Source: Rugosimonospora africana (GTDB lineage: Bacteria; Actinomycetota; Actinomycetes; Mycobacteriales; Micromonosporaceae). Taken from it: DNA of 64,000 nucleotides. Each line of letters starts with the position of its first letter. Positions within the stretch are counted from its first letter, which is position 1. A model generated the notes under the pieces. It did not search any database and was not told the origin of the DNA. It saw nothing but the letters and a program-made list of their open reading frames with translations. The stretch lies in the NCBI RefSeq assembly GCF_016862975.1, contig NZ_BONZ01000085.1, positions 29,449-93,448 on the forward strand, given 5' to 3'. Below, piece after piece: positions 19,024 to 28,635 of this stretch. The position numbers and the translations under genes were made by a program.

Positions 19024-19353
19024 ATGGACCTGGACGACTACCAGCGCGGCGCCCTCCGTACTGCCGCTCCGCGTGACAAGAAGAACGAGCTGCTTCATCT
19101 GGTACTCGGGCTGGTCGGCGAATCGGGTGAGATCGCCGAGAAGTTCAAGAAGTGGGTCCGGGACCTCGGCAGCGACGAGTCGCGGATCGACCGGGCCGAC
19201 ATCGCCAAGGAACTCGGCGACGTGCTCTGGTACGTGGCGGTGCTCGCCGACTACCTCGACCTGTCGCTGGACGACATCGCGGCGGCCAACCTGGCCAAGC
19301 TGGCCAGCCGCCAGAGCCGTGGCGTGCTGGGCGGCAGCGGCGACAACCGCTGA
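19024..19353 (+). CDS. MazG-like nucleoside triphosphate pyrophosphohydrolase
   Basis: 109 residues, a single MazG/all-alpha NTP-pyrophosphatase domain. The metal-binding pattern is visible as ESGEIAEK and, after a spacer, KELGDVLWYV (EXXE...EXXD). Such enzymes hydrolyse (d)NTPs to NMP and pyrophosphate and clear unwanted nucleotides; the exact substrate is not predictable. It lies 28 bases after the STAS gene on the same strand, with a possible promoter of its own. Confidence 0.85.
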   Translation: MDLDDYQRGALRTAAPRDKKNELLHLVLGLVGESGEIAEKFKKWVRDLGSDESRIDRADIAKELGDVLWYVAVLADYLDLSLDDIAAANLAKLASRQSRGVLGGSGDNR

Positions 19354-19409
19354 GCCATTCACTGCCGTGCCGGACTTGGCCGGTCAGCCGTCACCGAGCG
19401 TATCCAACC

Positions 19410-19439
19410 TTGACCGTGAGGTAACGACGTTCGTAAGAT
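19410..19439 (+). promoter_or_regulatory. Promoter of the M20 amidohydrolase gene
   Basis: TTGACC (19410-19415), an 18-base spacer and TAAGAT (19434-19439), about 45 bases before ATG 19486. Both hexamers are close to the housekeeping consensus. Confidence 0.6.
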
Positions 19440-19485
19440 CGATGAACAACTTTATGCCCTACAGGCCATATCGAGGAGCCGCGGT

Positions 19486-21243
19486 ATGTGCGATACCGAC
19501 CACCTGCTCTCGAACCAGACCGAACAGAGCGGCCTCAACCGCCGCCAGATCCTCGGGGCCATCGGCGCCCTCGGTGCGGGCGCGACCGCCGGCACCATCA
19601 TCGATGCACCGCTCGCGGCGGCGAGCGGTGGAACACTCGACGACAAGACCCAGCCGGCTACCAACGCGGGCTACGAACCGCCGTCCGGTCTCGCCAAGGA
19701 CTCCGGGGCGAAAAGCTCCGCGCTGTCCTGGCTCGACAACAACACCTCCAGCGTCTACGGGATGAACGACGAGGTGTGGGCGTACCACGAGCTGTCGCTG
19801 CAGGAGTGGAACTCCTCGCTGTTGCAGGCCACGTTCCTGGAGAAGCACGGGTTCACGGTGCAGTGGGGCGCGGCCGGATTCCCGACCGCGTACGTGGCGA
19901 CGTACGTTGTCGGCAGCGGCAAGCCGACCATCGGGTTCAGCGTCGAATGCGACGCGCTGCCCGGCCTGTCCCAGAACAAGGGCGTGCCTTACCACGACCC
20001 GCAGGAGTACATCGACGACGCGTTCTCGCCGACGTACGGCGTCGGGCACGGCTGCGGACACTGCGCGCTCGGCACCGCGGCGATACACGCGGCGGTCGCC
20101 ACCGCGAAGGGGCTCGCCGCCAGCCGCACCGACGGCACGGTGAAGGTGTACGGCGCGACCGCCGAAGAGTACCTGCTCGGCAAGGCGTACGCCGTTTCGA
20201 GGGGCGTCTACAAGGGACTCGACGCGCTCGTCGACTGGCACCCCGGCGGCGACACGTCGACCGGCTGGGGCTCGTCCAACGCGATGCAGTCCATCTCGTT
20301 CACTTTCCTCGGCATCGCCGGCCACGGCGGCACGCCGCTGGGCAACAAGAGCGCGCTGGACGCGGCCACCATCACCGGCATGCTGACCGAGTTCCTGCGC
20401 GAGGAGAACCTCGCGCCGTCCGGGCGCATCCACTACGCGATCCGCAACGGCGGTCAGGCGCCCAACGTGACGCCGGAGATCGCCGAGGTGTGGTACTACG
20501 TGCGCGAGGGCAGTCCGGCGCGGGTGAAGGTACTCGTCGACAAGGTCGTGAACTGCGCCAAGGCCGCGGCGATGGCTACCCAGACCAAGCTCGTCTACAA
20601 GGTGACCAGCGGGTGCTGGAACAAGCTGCCGTCGCAGCGCGGTGCCGAGCTGATGTACGACAACATGCAGCAGATCGGCGCCCCCGTGTTCTCCGCGGCG
20701 GACCAGGAGTTCGCCACCACGCTGCAGGGCAACATCGGCCTGGGCAGCGGCGGCTTCGCCACGCACGTCTCTCCGCTGAGCCCGCCGGATCCGATCTTCC
20801 TCGGCGGCGGCTCGACGGATGTCGCGGACATCAGCTGGCAGGCGCCGACCATCCAGATGGGCACGCCGATCTGGCCGCAGGGCTTCAAGTCGCACACCTG
20901 GGCGGTCGCATCCTCGGCGGCGTCCGACGGTGGGCACAAGGCCCTGCTGTCGGCGGCGAAGTACCTCGCCGCGACGGCGGTCGACCTGTACACGCAGCCG
21001 ACCATCCTCGGCGAGATGAAGGACGAGTTCGCGAAGCGGACGAAGAACGTGACCTACGAGCCGCTGTTCCCGAAGGACTTCGAGCCGCCGATGTACCAGC
21101 CGCCGGACTGGTTCCTCAAGCGGACCGGCCAGCACTGGCCGCCGCCGAACATCACCTGGCCGCGGCCGAAGGTGATTTCGAAGGAGAAGTTCGCCGACCT
21201 CGGTCCGTCGCTGCCACCCCAGGACCTGCCGCCGCTGGGCTGA
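19486..21243 (+). CDS. Tat-exported M20D-family amidohydrolase (AbgB-like)
   Basis: 585 residues. The N-terminus carries a twin-arginine signal (NRRQILGAIGALGAGATAGTII) ending near residue 50. The body matches M20 metallo-amidohydrolases of the AbgB type: SVECDALPG, GVGHGCGHCALG (metal-binding His/Cys cluster), the catalytic ATAEEYLLGK Glu pair, DWHPGGD and the dimerisation-domain motif GIAGHGGTPLGNKSALDA. The family cleaves amide bonds of N-acyl or peptide-like substrates such as p-aminobenzoyl-glutamate. Export by Tat suggests it folds with its metals in the cytoplasm. GAGGAG lies 9 bases before the start and a good promoter lies upstream. The proline-rich last 40 residues are unusual for the family. 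Confidence 0.87.
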   Translation: MCDTDHLLSNQTEQSGLNRRQILGAIGALGAGATAGTIIDAPLAAASGGTLDDKTQPATNAGYEPPSGLAKDSGAKSSALSWLDNNTSSVYGMNDEVWAYHELSLQEWNSSLLQATFLEKHGFTVQWGAAGFPTAYVATYVVGSGKPTIGFSVECDALPGLSQNKGVPYHDPQEYIDDAFSPTYGVGHGCGHCALGTAAIHAAVATAKGLAASRTDGTVKVYGATAEEYLLGKAYAVSRGVYKGLDALVDWHPGGDTSTGWGSSNAMQSISFTFLGIAGHGGTPLGNKSALDAATITGMLTEFLREENLAPSGRIHYAIRNGGQAPNVTPEIAEVWYYVREGSPARVKVLVDKVVNCAKAAAMATQTKLVYKVTSGCWNKLPSQRGAELMYDNMQQIGAPVFSAADQEFATTLQGNIGLGSGGFATHVSPLSPPDPIFLGGGSTDVADISWQAPTIQMGTPIWPQGFKSHTWAVASSAASDGGHKALLSAAKYLAATAVDLYTQPTILGEMKDEFAKRTKNVTYEPLFPKDFEPPMYQPPDWFLKRTGQHWPPPNITWPRPKVISKEKFADLGPSLPPQDLPPLG

Positions 21244-21287
21244 CGCTCCGGTCCACTGCCACTCATCATCGGGGGGAATGGCTCAAT

Positions 21288-21327
21288 GCCGCGGAGCCGG
21301 GCAAGGTTTGTCGCCCGGCTCCGCGGC
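21288..21327. terminator. Bidirectional terminator between convergent genes
   Basis: Perfect 15-bp stem (GCCGCGGAGCCGGGC with GCCCGGCTCCGCGGC) and a 10-nt loop. It lies between the amidohydrolase (plus) and tetR-type (minus) genes. Confidence 0.8.
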
Positions 21328-21370
21328 GCTCCCCCGGCCGCTCGCCGGTGTCGCGCCGCGCGACATCAGA

Positions 21371-21958
21371 TCACTGGGAGGCGACGGGGGCGAGGCCGGC
21401 GAAGGCGAGCTTGAGGACCTCGTCCACCTGTTCGGGAGCGACGGGTCGGTTGCGGAGCAGCGCCCTGTAGTACAGCGGCGCATACAGCAACTCGACCACG
21501 TCGTCGAGGTCCGCGTCGGTCCGGAGCTGGCCCTGCTCCTGCGCCCGGCGAAGCCGCTCCCGGCACGCCTGTACCCGCGGCTCGACGATGCCCTCCAGGA
21601 ACGCCCTGGCCGCCTCGGGATCGTCCTGCGCGACCCCGATCAGGCTGGTGAACGGCGTGAACCGGGGGTTGGCCAACAGCGTCACCACTGCGGTCATCTG
21701 AGTCCGCAGGTCGGCGCGCACGTCGCCGGTGTCTGGGAAGTCGGTGACGTCGCCGGCGGCCTCGTTGATGGCTTCCTGGACGACGGCCGCCTTGGACGGC
21801 CACCACCGGTAGATCGTCTGCTTGCCGACGCCGGCCCGCCTGGCGATCTCCTCCATCGACGCCTTGCCGAGCCCCTTCTCCCGGCAGATTTCGAGGGCGG
21901 CGTCCAGGATCGCTTGACGCGCTCGCTGGCTCCGCCGGTCCTGATTGGGCGTGTTCAT
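21371..21958 (-). CDS. TetR family transcriptional regulator
   Basis: 195 residues from ATG 21958; longer in-frame starts lack family similarity. The helix-turn-helix is at about residues 15-60 (ILDAALEICREKGLGKASMEEIARRAGVGKQTIYRWWPSKAAVV). The C-terminal ligand domain contains the SLIGVAQDDPEAARAF and PLYYRALL helices of the TetR_C group common in actinomycetes. A -10 (TACTAT) ends 6 bases before the ATG, so the transcript is probably leaderless. Two palindromic sites sharing GACGAGAC/GTCTCGTC lie between it and the divergent membrane gene, so it very likely represses both. The ligand is unknown. Confidence 0.9.
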   Translation of the reverse strand: MNTPNQDRRSQRARQAILDAALEICREKGLGKASMEEIARRAGVGKQTIYRWWPSKAAVVQEAINEAAGDVTDFPDTGDVRADLRTQMTAVVTLLANPRFTPFTSLIGVAQDDPEAARAFLEGIVEPRVQACRERLRRAQEQGQLRTDADLDDVVELLYAPLYYRALLRNRPVAPEQVDEVLKLAFAGLAPVASQ

Positions 21959-21964
21959 GGAGCG

Positions 21965-21970
21965 ATAGTA
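21965..21970 (-). promoter_or_regulatory. -10 of the leaderless tetR-type gene
   Basis: TACTAT on the minus strand, 6 bases before ATG 21958. The 21986-22000 operator falls in the -35 region of this promoter. Confidence 0.5.
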
Positions 21971-21985
21971 GCAGCGCGACGAGAC

Positions 21986-22000
21986 GAGACGATCCGTCTT
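21986..22000. promoter_or_regulatory. TetR operator 1 (imperfect palindrome)
   Basis: GAGACG, 3 bases, CGTCTT; preceded by another direct GACGAGAC half-site at 21978-21985. It overlaps the -35 of the divergent membrane-protein promoter. Confidence 0.55.
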
Positions 22001-22028
22001 GACTCGGCCGAGGACGGTCTTGTACGTT
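21999..22028 (+). promoter_or_regulatory. Promoter of the divergent membrane-protein gene
   Basis: TTGACT (21999-22004), an 18-base spacer and TACGTT (22023-22028), flanked on both sides by TetR-type operators. Confidence 0.55.
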
Positions 22029-22039
22029 CGGAACCGCGA

Positions 22040-22055
22040 GACGAGACGTCTCGTC
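22040..22055. promoter_or_regulatory. TetR operator 2 (perfect palindrome)
   Basis: GACGAGACGTCTCGTC is a perfect 16-bp palindrome just downstream of the -10 of the membrane-protein gene, an ideal position to block initiation. Confidence 0.7.
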
Positions 22056-22188
22056 AAGTGCAAAGGCCGAGCCGGCCCGCGCCTCCGAGGACGACTCATG
22101 GCGTGGGTACCGGCTGGTCGGCGCGCGCCCCGGACCCTCGTCAACCGACTCGGGCAGCCACCAGAACGTGATCAGGAAGGAGCTCGTC

Positions 22189-22881
22189 ATGAACGAGGCG
22201 ACAACGCGCCGGTACACCGGCCTGTTCGGCATCATCGCCAGCCTGTTCATCATCGTGCAGGTCCCGCTGTACTTCCTCTACTCCGGCGCCCCGCCGGACT
22301 GGAACATCCTCACCCGCAGCCTCATCGGGATCATCGGTTGCACGCTGTTCATCGTGTACTTCACCGGGCTGCGCCAGCTCATCCGCCAGGTCGACCCGGG
22401 GCACGACTGGGCGGCGACCGTCGTCCAGATGGCGGGGCTGCTCTGGGTGGCGATGGTCTTCGTCCCGCAGGCGATGGAGGCCGGCGCCGCGATCTCGGTC
22501 GACCACGACATCGACACCACGACCGAGGGGCCGTTCGCACCGGCGCAGTACCTCATGCAGGGCGCGATCTCACGACTGTTGATGGCGCTGTTCCTGATCG
22601 CCCTGGCGATCACGATCTCCCGGCTCAGGTTCCTGCCGTCCTGGGTGGGACGCTCGGCGTACGTGCTCGCCGCGATCAACCTGGCCTTCGTACCCGCCGT
22701 CTTCTTCGGCGACAACGCGGCCGACTTCTACAGCGCCCAGGGCTGGGGAACCACCGCCAGCATGGGCGCGCTGTGGAGCCTGTGGACCTTCGCGGTGAGC
22801 ATCAGCACGCTGCGCAGCGCCCGCCGGGCCAACCTGGCACCGCGTCCGGCGAGCCGGCCGGTCGCGCACGCCTACCAGTAA
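22189..22881 (+). CDS. Multi-pass membrane protein under TetR control
   Basis: 230 residues with about six hydrophobic segments. It starts TTRRYTGLFGIIASLFIIVQVPLYFLYSG and ends in a short cytoplasmic Arg-rich tail; one loop is acidic (DHDIDTTTEGPFAP). AAGGAG lies 9 bases before ATG 22189. It resembles DUF4386-like integral membrane proteins, but I would not assign a function. The divergent TetR gene with two shared operators implies induction by a small molecule, so a role in sensing or tolerating a membrane-active compound is a guess. Confidence 0.75.
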   Translation: MNEATTRRYTGLFGIIASLFIIVQVPLYFLYSGAPPDWNILTRSLIGIIGCTLFIVYFTGLRQLIRQVDPGHDWAATVVQMAGLLWVAMVFVPQAMEAGAAISVDHDIDTTTEGPFAPAQYLMQGAISRLLMALFLIALAITISRLRFLPSWVGRSAYVLAAINLAFVPAVFFGDNAADFYSAQGWGTTASMGALWSLWTFAVSISTLRSARRANLAPRPASRPVAHAYQ

Positions 22882-22903
22882 CCGTTCCGACTACCAGATA
22901 CAC

Positions 22904-22938
22904 GAGGGTGCCCGGGGTGATTCGACCCGGGCGCCCTC
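22904..22938 (+). terminator. Hairpin terminator
   Basis: A 13-bp stem (GAGGGTGCCCGGG with CCCGGGCGCCCTC, one G-T pair) and a 9-nt loop, 22 bases after the membrane gene. The rest of the 257-bp gap to the next gene holds only a small CGCGAG/CTCGCG hairpin (23026-23042). Confidence 0.65.
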
Positions 22939-23138
22939 GCGCCGGGGCGACCGCCGATGACCCGGTCGCCGGCTGCGCGGCCAGTGAGGCCGCCGCCGGC
23001 CGTGCCGCCGATGGCAATGACGATTCGCGAGGTTTTCTCGCGTCGACCGCCGCCTGCGGCTCCGCCGCAAAACAGCCCAAACCACTCACGCAGCGTGGTA
23101 CGAAATATCCGGGGGCACGATCGCGAGGCGGACGAGCT

Positions 23139-25451
23139 GTGGCGCGTACGGGGGTGGAACAGCTCTTACGGGATCCCCAGAAGCCTCGGGAGATCTCCTT
23201 CCTCGAACTCTTCTTCGACCTGGCCATCATCTTCGCGCTCACCCAGTTCTCGCAGCGTTTCCTGCGGGACTTCCGCTGGGAGAACTCGCTACAGACGCTG
23301 ATCCTCCTGGCGGCGGTCTGGTGGGTTTGGGTGGGCGCGGCCCGGACGACGGACTGGCTCGACCCGGACAAGCCCTTCCCGCAGGTGATCATCGTCGGGA
23401 TGATGTTCGCCGGGCTGGTGCTCGCCGCCTCCGTTCCCCAGGCGTTCGGCAAGCATGGCGTCGTCTTCGCCGGGGCGAACGTCGCGGCGCACCTCGTGCG
23501 GCACCTGTCGATCGCCAGAGCACTGCGTGGACATCCGGTCGGAAAGCGTTCGGCACGCGCGGCGACCTGGTTCGGTGCGACCGCGATCCTGTGGCTGGCC
23601 GGCTCTTTCCTGCCGGCCACCCCGCGGCTGGTGCTGTGGTCGGCGGCGGTGATCCTGGACTATCTGGGCGTCGGGCTCGGTTGGCGGGTGCCCGGGCTCC
23701 CGCCGACGCCGCAGGCGCACCTGCGAGTGCTGGGCACCCACATCGCGGAGCGGCACCGGCAGATCTTCGTCATCGCGGTGGGGGAACTGGTCCTGACCAG
23801 CGGCATCACCTTCAGCCGGACCGGGCTCGACATCGTCCGGATGAGCGCCTTCGCGCTCGCGTTCGCGATCGCCGGACTGGTCGCTTGGATCTTCTTCCTG
23901 CCGCGCGGGCTCACCCTCGGGGAGACCCTCGACCGGCGACGGCCCGCGGTGGCGGTTTTCGCCTCGTACACACATCTGATCATGATTCTCGGGATCGTCG
24001 TCACGGCGATGAGCGCCGAGATCCTGGTCTCCCGACCGCTCGGCGAGACCCGGGCCCAGTGGTCTGCCGCCATCGTGGCCGGGCCCTTCCTCTTTCTCGG
24101 CGGTCGCGCCCTGTATGCCTGGGGAGTATTCGGGCGCCCCGCCTGGCGGGCCCCCACCGGCATGGTGATCCTCGCCGCCATCTCCCCTGCCATGGTGCGG
24201 CTACCGCCGCTCGCCGTCGCCGGTGTCGTCGGCCTGGTGCTGCTCGCCATCCTGTTCAGCTATCAACACATCGGCCCCGAGGCGCGCCGTGCGGGCACCT
24301 CGGTGGAACGGCTGCTCAAGAAGCGGAGGAATCCCCGGGAGATCTCGTCCTACGAACTGTTCTTCGACCTCGCCATGATCTTCGCCCTGACCCGGGTGTC
24401 GCAGCGAATCCTGACCGACTTCGGCCTGGTCAACATCGCGGAATCGCTGATCCTCGTGGCCGGCGTCTACTGGATCTGGGTCGCGACGGCGTGGTCGACC
24501 GACTGGTTCAACCCGGACGAGCCCCGACTGCAACGGCTCATCATCGGCATCATGTTCGCCGAGCTCCTGATGGCGTCGGCTGTGCCCACCGCGTTCGGCG
24601 CACACGGCCTGCTCTTCGCCGGCGCGTACGCCGGGATCCACATCGTCCGTGGGCTGGTGATCGTGCCGGCGCTGCGCGGTTCCCCGCTGCAGGCCCGATC
24701 GGCCCGGGTGCTCATCTGGTTCAGCATCTCGGCCGTCCTGTGGTTGGTGGGTGCCTTCCTTCCCGGCTCGGATCGCATCGCGCTGTGGGCGGCGGCCATC
24801 GCCCTCGACGGCGCGAGTGCCTGGTTCGGCTGGCCGGTGCCGAGGCTGAGCCACGCACCGCAAGCGCACCTGAAGGTGATCGGCGAACACATAGCGGAGC
24901 GGTACCGTCAGGTCTACATCATCTCCCTGGGCGCGCTGGTCCTGCTCAGCAGCCTGGCGTACAGCAGGGCGGGCTTCGACTACGTGCGCACGCTCGCCTT
25001 CGTCCTCGCCTTCACCAACGCGGCGCTGCTGCTGTGGAGCTACTTCCTGCCGCCCGGGCGGGATCTGGGGAACGTCGTCAACGCGACTGCGCCGAGGGTC
25101 GCGGTTGCCGCCGCATACTGCCACGGGATCATGATCGCCGGGACGGTCGTTACCGCGGCCGGCGCCGAGATGTATATCCGCCGGCCTCTCGGAGCGCCGA
25201 GCGCCGCGCTGTCGATGACCGTCCTCGGCGGGGCCGCGCTGCACATTCTCGGCCGTACCCTGCTCGGCCTCACGGTGTACCGGGTGCGGCGGCCGTGGCG
25301 CGGCCCCGTGGCGTTGCTCGTGATTGCCGGCATCGCGCCCGGGGTGGTGATAGCGCCGCCGCTCGTGGCGCCGATCGTCGGCGTCCTCGTCATCCTCGGA
25401 CTCACTTTCAACTACCGGAAGACCGCGGCCAACCCGCCGCTGCGAAGCTGA
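23139..25451 (+). CDS. Tandem two-domain LtrA (low temperature requirement A) membrane protein
   Basis: 770 residues from GTG 23139. Two complete LtrA domains in tandem: each opens with a version of PREIS-(F/S)-(L/Y)-ELFFDLA-x-IFALT (about residues 15-30 and 405-420), continues with LxAVxWxWVxxAxxTDWxxPD and reaches the AHLxVxGxHIAER(H/Y)RQ(I/V)(F/Y)(I/V)I core. Each has about ten hydrophobic segments, so about twenty in all. LtrA proteins are usually about 400 residues with one domain, so this is a duplication-fusion. The name comes from a Listeria cold-growth mutant; the biochemical role is unknown. The start is less sure because upstream codons are open, but composition changes before it. 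Confidence 0.82.
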   Translation: MARTGVEQLLRDPQKPREISFLELFFDLAIIFALTQFSQRFLRDFRWENSLQTLILLAAVWWVWVGAARTTDWLDPDKPFPQVIIVGMMFAGLVLAASVPQAFGKHGVVFAGANVAAHLVRHLSIARALRGHPVGKRSARAATWFGATAILWLAGSFLPATPRLVLWSAAVILDYLGVGLGWRVPGLPPTPQAHLRVLGTHIAERHRQIFVIAVGELVLTSGITFSRTGLDIVRMSAFALAFAIAGLVAWIFFLPRGLTLGETLDRRRPAVAVFASYTHLIMILGIVVTAMSAEILVSRPLGETRAQWSAAIVAGPFLFLGGRALYAWGVFGRPAWRAPTGMVILAAISPAMVRLPPLAVAGVVGLVLLAILFSYQHIGPEARRAGTSVERLLKKRRNPREISSYELFFDLAMIFALTRVSQRILTDFGLVNIAESLILVAGVYWIWVATAWSTDWFNPDEPRLQRLIIGIMFAELLMASAVPTAFGAHGLLFAGAYAGIHIVRGLVIVPALRGSPLQARSARVLIWFSISAVLWLVGAFLPGSDRIALWAAAIALDGASAWFGWPVPRLSHAPQAHLKVIGEHIAERYRQVYIISLGALVLLSSLAYSRAGFDYVRTLAFVLAFTNAALLLWSYFLPPGRDLGNVVNATAPRVAVAAAYCHGIMIAGTVVTAAGAEMYIRRPLGAPSAALSMTVLGGAALHILGRTLLGLTVYRVRRPWRGPVALLVIAGIAPGVVIAPPLVAPIVGVLVILGLTFNYRKTAANPPLRS

Positions 25452-25522
25452 GCCACCCGGCCGCGCGCCACCCGGCCGGGACCACACCTTTCCCGTGCTG
25501 CCGCTGGCGGGTCGGTAAACCT

Positions 25523-26491
<969 letters not shown>

Positions 26492-26660
26492 CCGGTGATA
26501 CCTTCCTTCTCTTGCCTTCTTTTGCGGACGAACGGATGTGCTTCGGGACAGAACAGAGCTAAACAGGATTCCCGATCCACGTCCACCATGTTTGACACCG
26601 TCGCCGTGCCGGTCACCGGGGCCCGGTGTGTTCGCGCCGTCACGGCATATCGAATTCCCC

Positions 26661-26666
26661 TAGAGT
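26661..26666 (+). promoter_or_regulatory. -10 of leaderless pentapeptide-repeat gene
   Basis: TAGAGT ends 7 bases before ATG 26674, and no ribosome-binding site is present. Confidence 0.55.
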
Positions 26667-26673
26667 CGTCGGC

Positions 26674-27375
26674 ATGCCAGCCCGAAGCCGAACGACGGCC
26701 CGACGAGCACCGGCGACGCGTGCGCAACGTGAACCGCGCAAACCGGTTCCACCGTCCGCGCTGACAACCGCCTCGCTCGACGAGCACGACCTGACGGCGG
26801 AGTCCGGCTTCGAGCGGCTGGGATTCGCCGACCTGGACCTGTCGGAGCGTCGCGCCGGCGCCGTCGAGTTCAGCCAGTGCCGGTTCGACAAGGCCACACT
26901 GTCGGGATCGGAATTGCCACGCCTCGGGCTGACCGACTGCCTCATCGAGAACTGCGACTGGGCCAACCTGCGGGCCGAGGGCGGCAAGCTGGACCGGGTC
27001 AGGGTCGCGGAGTCGCGGATGACAGGCCTGACCTGGACCGACGGGCTCGTCCGCGACGCCCTGTTCGATCGCTGCCGGATGGACCTGTCGGTCTGGCGGT
27101 TCGCCGATTTCGACACGGTCAGGTTCTCCCACTGCAACCTGGCCGGCGCCGATTTCACCAATGCGGACCTGCGCACCGCCCAGTTCGTCGAGTGCGACCT
27201 GACCAGGGCCCAGTTCAGCAACGCCACGATGGAGGGAACCCGCTTTCGCGGCTGCACGCTCGTCGGCATCGCCGGCGTGACGAGTTGGAGCGGCGCGGTC
27301 GTACACCACAGCGACCTGCTCGCGCTGTCCTACGCGCTGGCGGCGGCGCTGAACATCCGGATCGACGAAGACTGA
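26674..27375 (+). CDS. Pentapeptide-repeat protein
   Basis: 233 residues from ATG 26674. After a basic N-terminus of about 30 residues, the chain is built of A(D/N)LXX-type pentapeptides: LGFADLDLSE, VEFSQCRFDKATLSGSELP, CNLAGADFTNADLRTAQFVECDLTRAQFSNATMEGTRF. This predicts a right-handed quadrilateral beta-helix. Some family members mimic DNA and protect gyrase from quinolones (MfpA, Qnr); others have unrelated roles. The C-terminal ALSYALAAALNIRI helix resembles the dimerising tail of such proteins, but a gyrase role is only a possibility. It is divergent from the beta-lactamase gene across 182 bp. Confidence 0.85.
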   Translation: MPARSRTTARRAPATRAQREPRKPVPPSALTTASLDEHDLTAESGFERLGFADLDLSERRAGAVEFSQCRFDKATLSGSELPRLGLTDCLIENCDWANLRAEGGKLDRVRVAESRMTGLTWTDGLVRDALFDRCRMDLSVWRFADFDTVRFSHCNLAGADFTNADLRTAQFVECDLTRAQFSNATMEGTRFRGCTLVGIAGVTSWSGAVVHHSDLLALSYALAAALNIRIDED

Positions 27376-27391
27376 CGGGGCGCGCGCCGCC

Positions 27392-28591
27392 CTACGACCG
27401 CTTGTTCCGCGGTGCGGCGTGTTCGGCCGGGCGTCCCTGTGCCTTCCGGGCATCGGCGAGGACCACCGCGACGAGGACCGCGACAACGGCGACAGCGGCC
27501 ACCAACGGCGGGGCGAACAGCAGTGGCGCGGACAACACGAGCAGGGCGAGCAGGGCGATCGGCCGGTTCGGCGAGACCCGGCCGAAGACGGTCTGCTCCA
27601 GGCGGGCCCTCCCGAGCACGAACAGAGCCGGCCCACCGAGGAGGACAGCGACCCACGCCGAGCGGCTGGCGCCGAACGGTTCGCTGAGAACGAGTTCGTC
27701 GCCGACCGCGGTGACGATGATGCCGGCCACCATCGCCAGGTGTGCGAATGACAGGGGCCGCGTCAGCCGCACCGGATCGGCGGCGACGGCGATGGCTTCG
27801 GCCAGTTGCTCCCCGGCGCGGAACACGTAGATTCGCCAGAAGAGTGTGGTGGTGAGGATCGACACCGCGAAGGCGCCGATCCGGTCGGCGGTGAAGTCTG
27901 TCCCGACGAATGCGAGCCCCGTGACGAGAATCAGCTCGCCGAGCGCGATGATGAACAGCTGACGGTGGCGCTCCGCCAGGTGCTCGGCGTTGAGGGGCCA
28001 TTCTGGTGCGGTCACCCGCCCGAGCCGCGGTATGGGATACCGGAACCTGTATGCGGTGTAGTCGACGGCGGCGGCGAGCGTCCACAGCACTCCGCGCACG
28101 GCACCACCGGTGACGCCGCCGGCGAGCCAGAGGCCACCGGCGGCGGCGGACCAGACGAACAGCCGCCAGCCGGTGCGCTTTTCTCGTTCGGGCAGGACGA
28201 CGATGAGGTACAACAACACCGCGATGTGGAGTGCGGCGGACACGCCCGCGAAAACGGCGCCGCGCTCACCGAAGGCGCCGGTCAGCACGACTGCCATCAC
28301 CAGGCTGGCGATCATGGTGCCCAGCACGACCGCCTGAACCGTGGGGCGGCGAGGATCCAACCGGTTCGTCAGCCACGCCGTCACCGTCCAGACCCACCAC
28401 AGCGCGAGGAGCAGGACAAGGGTCTGGTAGGCCCCGGTCCAGGTGAGATCCGAGACCAGCTTCCGGGACAGCTGGGTGAGGGCGAAGACGAACGCCAGGT
28501 CGAAGAACAGCTCCAGCAACTCGACCGGCTGTCGCTCCGCCGGCGCCCGGAGTAGCCCGCCTGGGTCCTCGTCCCCCATCACCTGTCCCAT
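27392..28591 (-). CDS. Low temperature requirement A (LtrA) family membrane protein
   Basis: 399 residues from ATG 28591; ATG 28579 with GGACAGG upstream is equally possible. Single LtrA domain: VELLELFFDLAFVFALTQLS, LWWVWTVTAWLTNRLDPRRP, NAEHLAERHRQLFIIALGELI, and about ten hydrophobic segments. It ends in a basic tail. It is the third LtrA domain in 6 kb but is divergent in sequence from the tandem pair, so probably not a recent copy. It ends 16 bases from the convergent pentapeptide gene. Confidence 0.85.
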   Translation of the reverse strand: MGQVMGDEDPGGLLRAPAERQPVELLELFFDLAFVFALTQLSRKLVSDLTWTGAYQTLVLLLALWWVWTVTAWLTNRLDPRRPTVQAVVLGTMIASLVMAVVLTGAFGERGAVFAGVSAALHIAVLLYLIVVLPEREKRTGWRLFVWSAAAGGLWLAGGVTGGAVRGVLWTLAAAVDYTAYRFRYPIPRLGRVTAPEWPLNAEHLAERHRQLFIIALGELILVTGLAFVGTDFTADRIGAFAVSILTTTLFWRIYVFRAGEQLAEAIAVAADPVRLTRPLSFAHLAMVAGIIVTAVGDELVLSEPFGASRSAWVAVLLGGPALFVLGRARLEQTVFGRVSPNRPIALLALLVLSAPLLFAPPLVAAVAVVAVLVAVVLADARKAQGRPAEHAAPRNKRS

Positions 28592-28635
28592 CGGGCTGTT
28601 CCGCGGGTCGAATTCTATCCGCTGCCGCCGCCTCT

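Noticed and set aside
26674..27375. Naming the pentapeptide protein as MfpA/Qnr quinolone protection
   Set aside because: The repeats are shared by many unrelated proteins; nothing specific for gyrase binding is visible.
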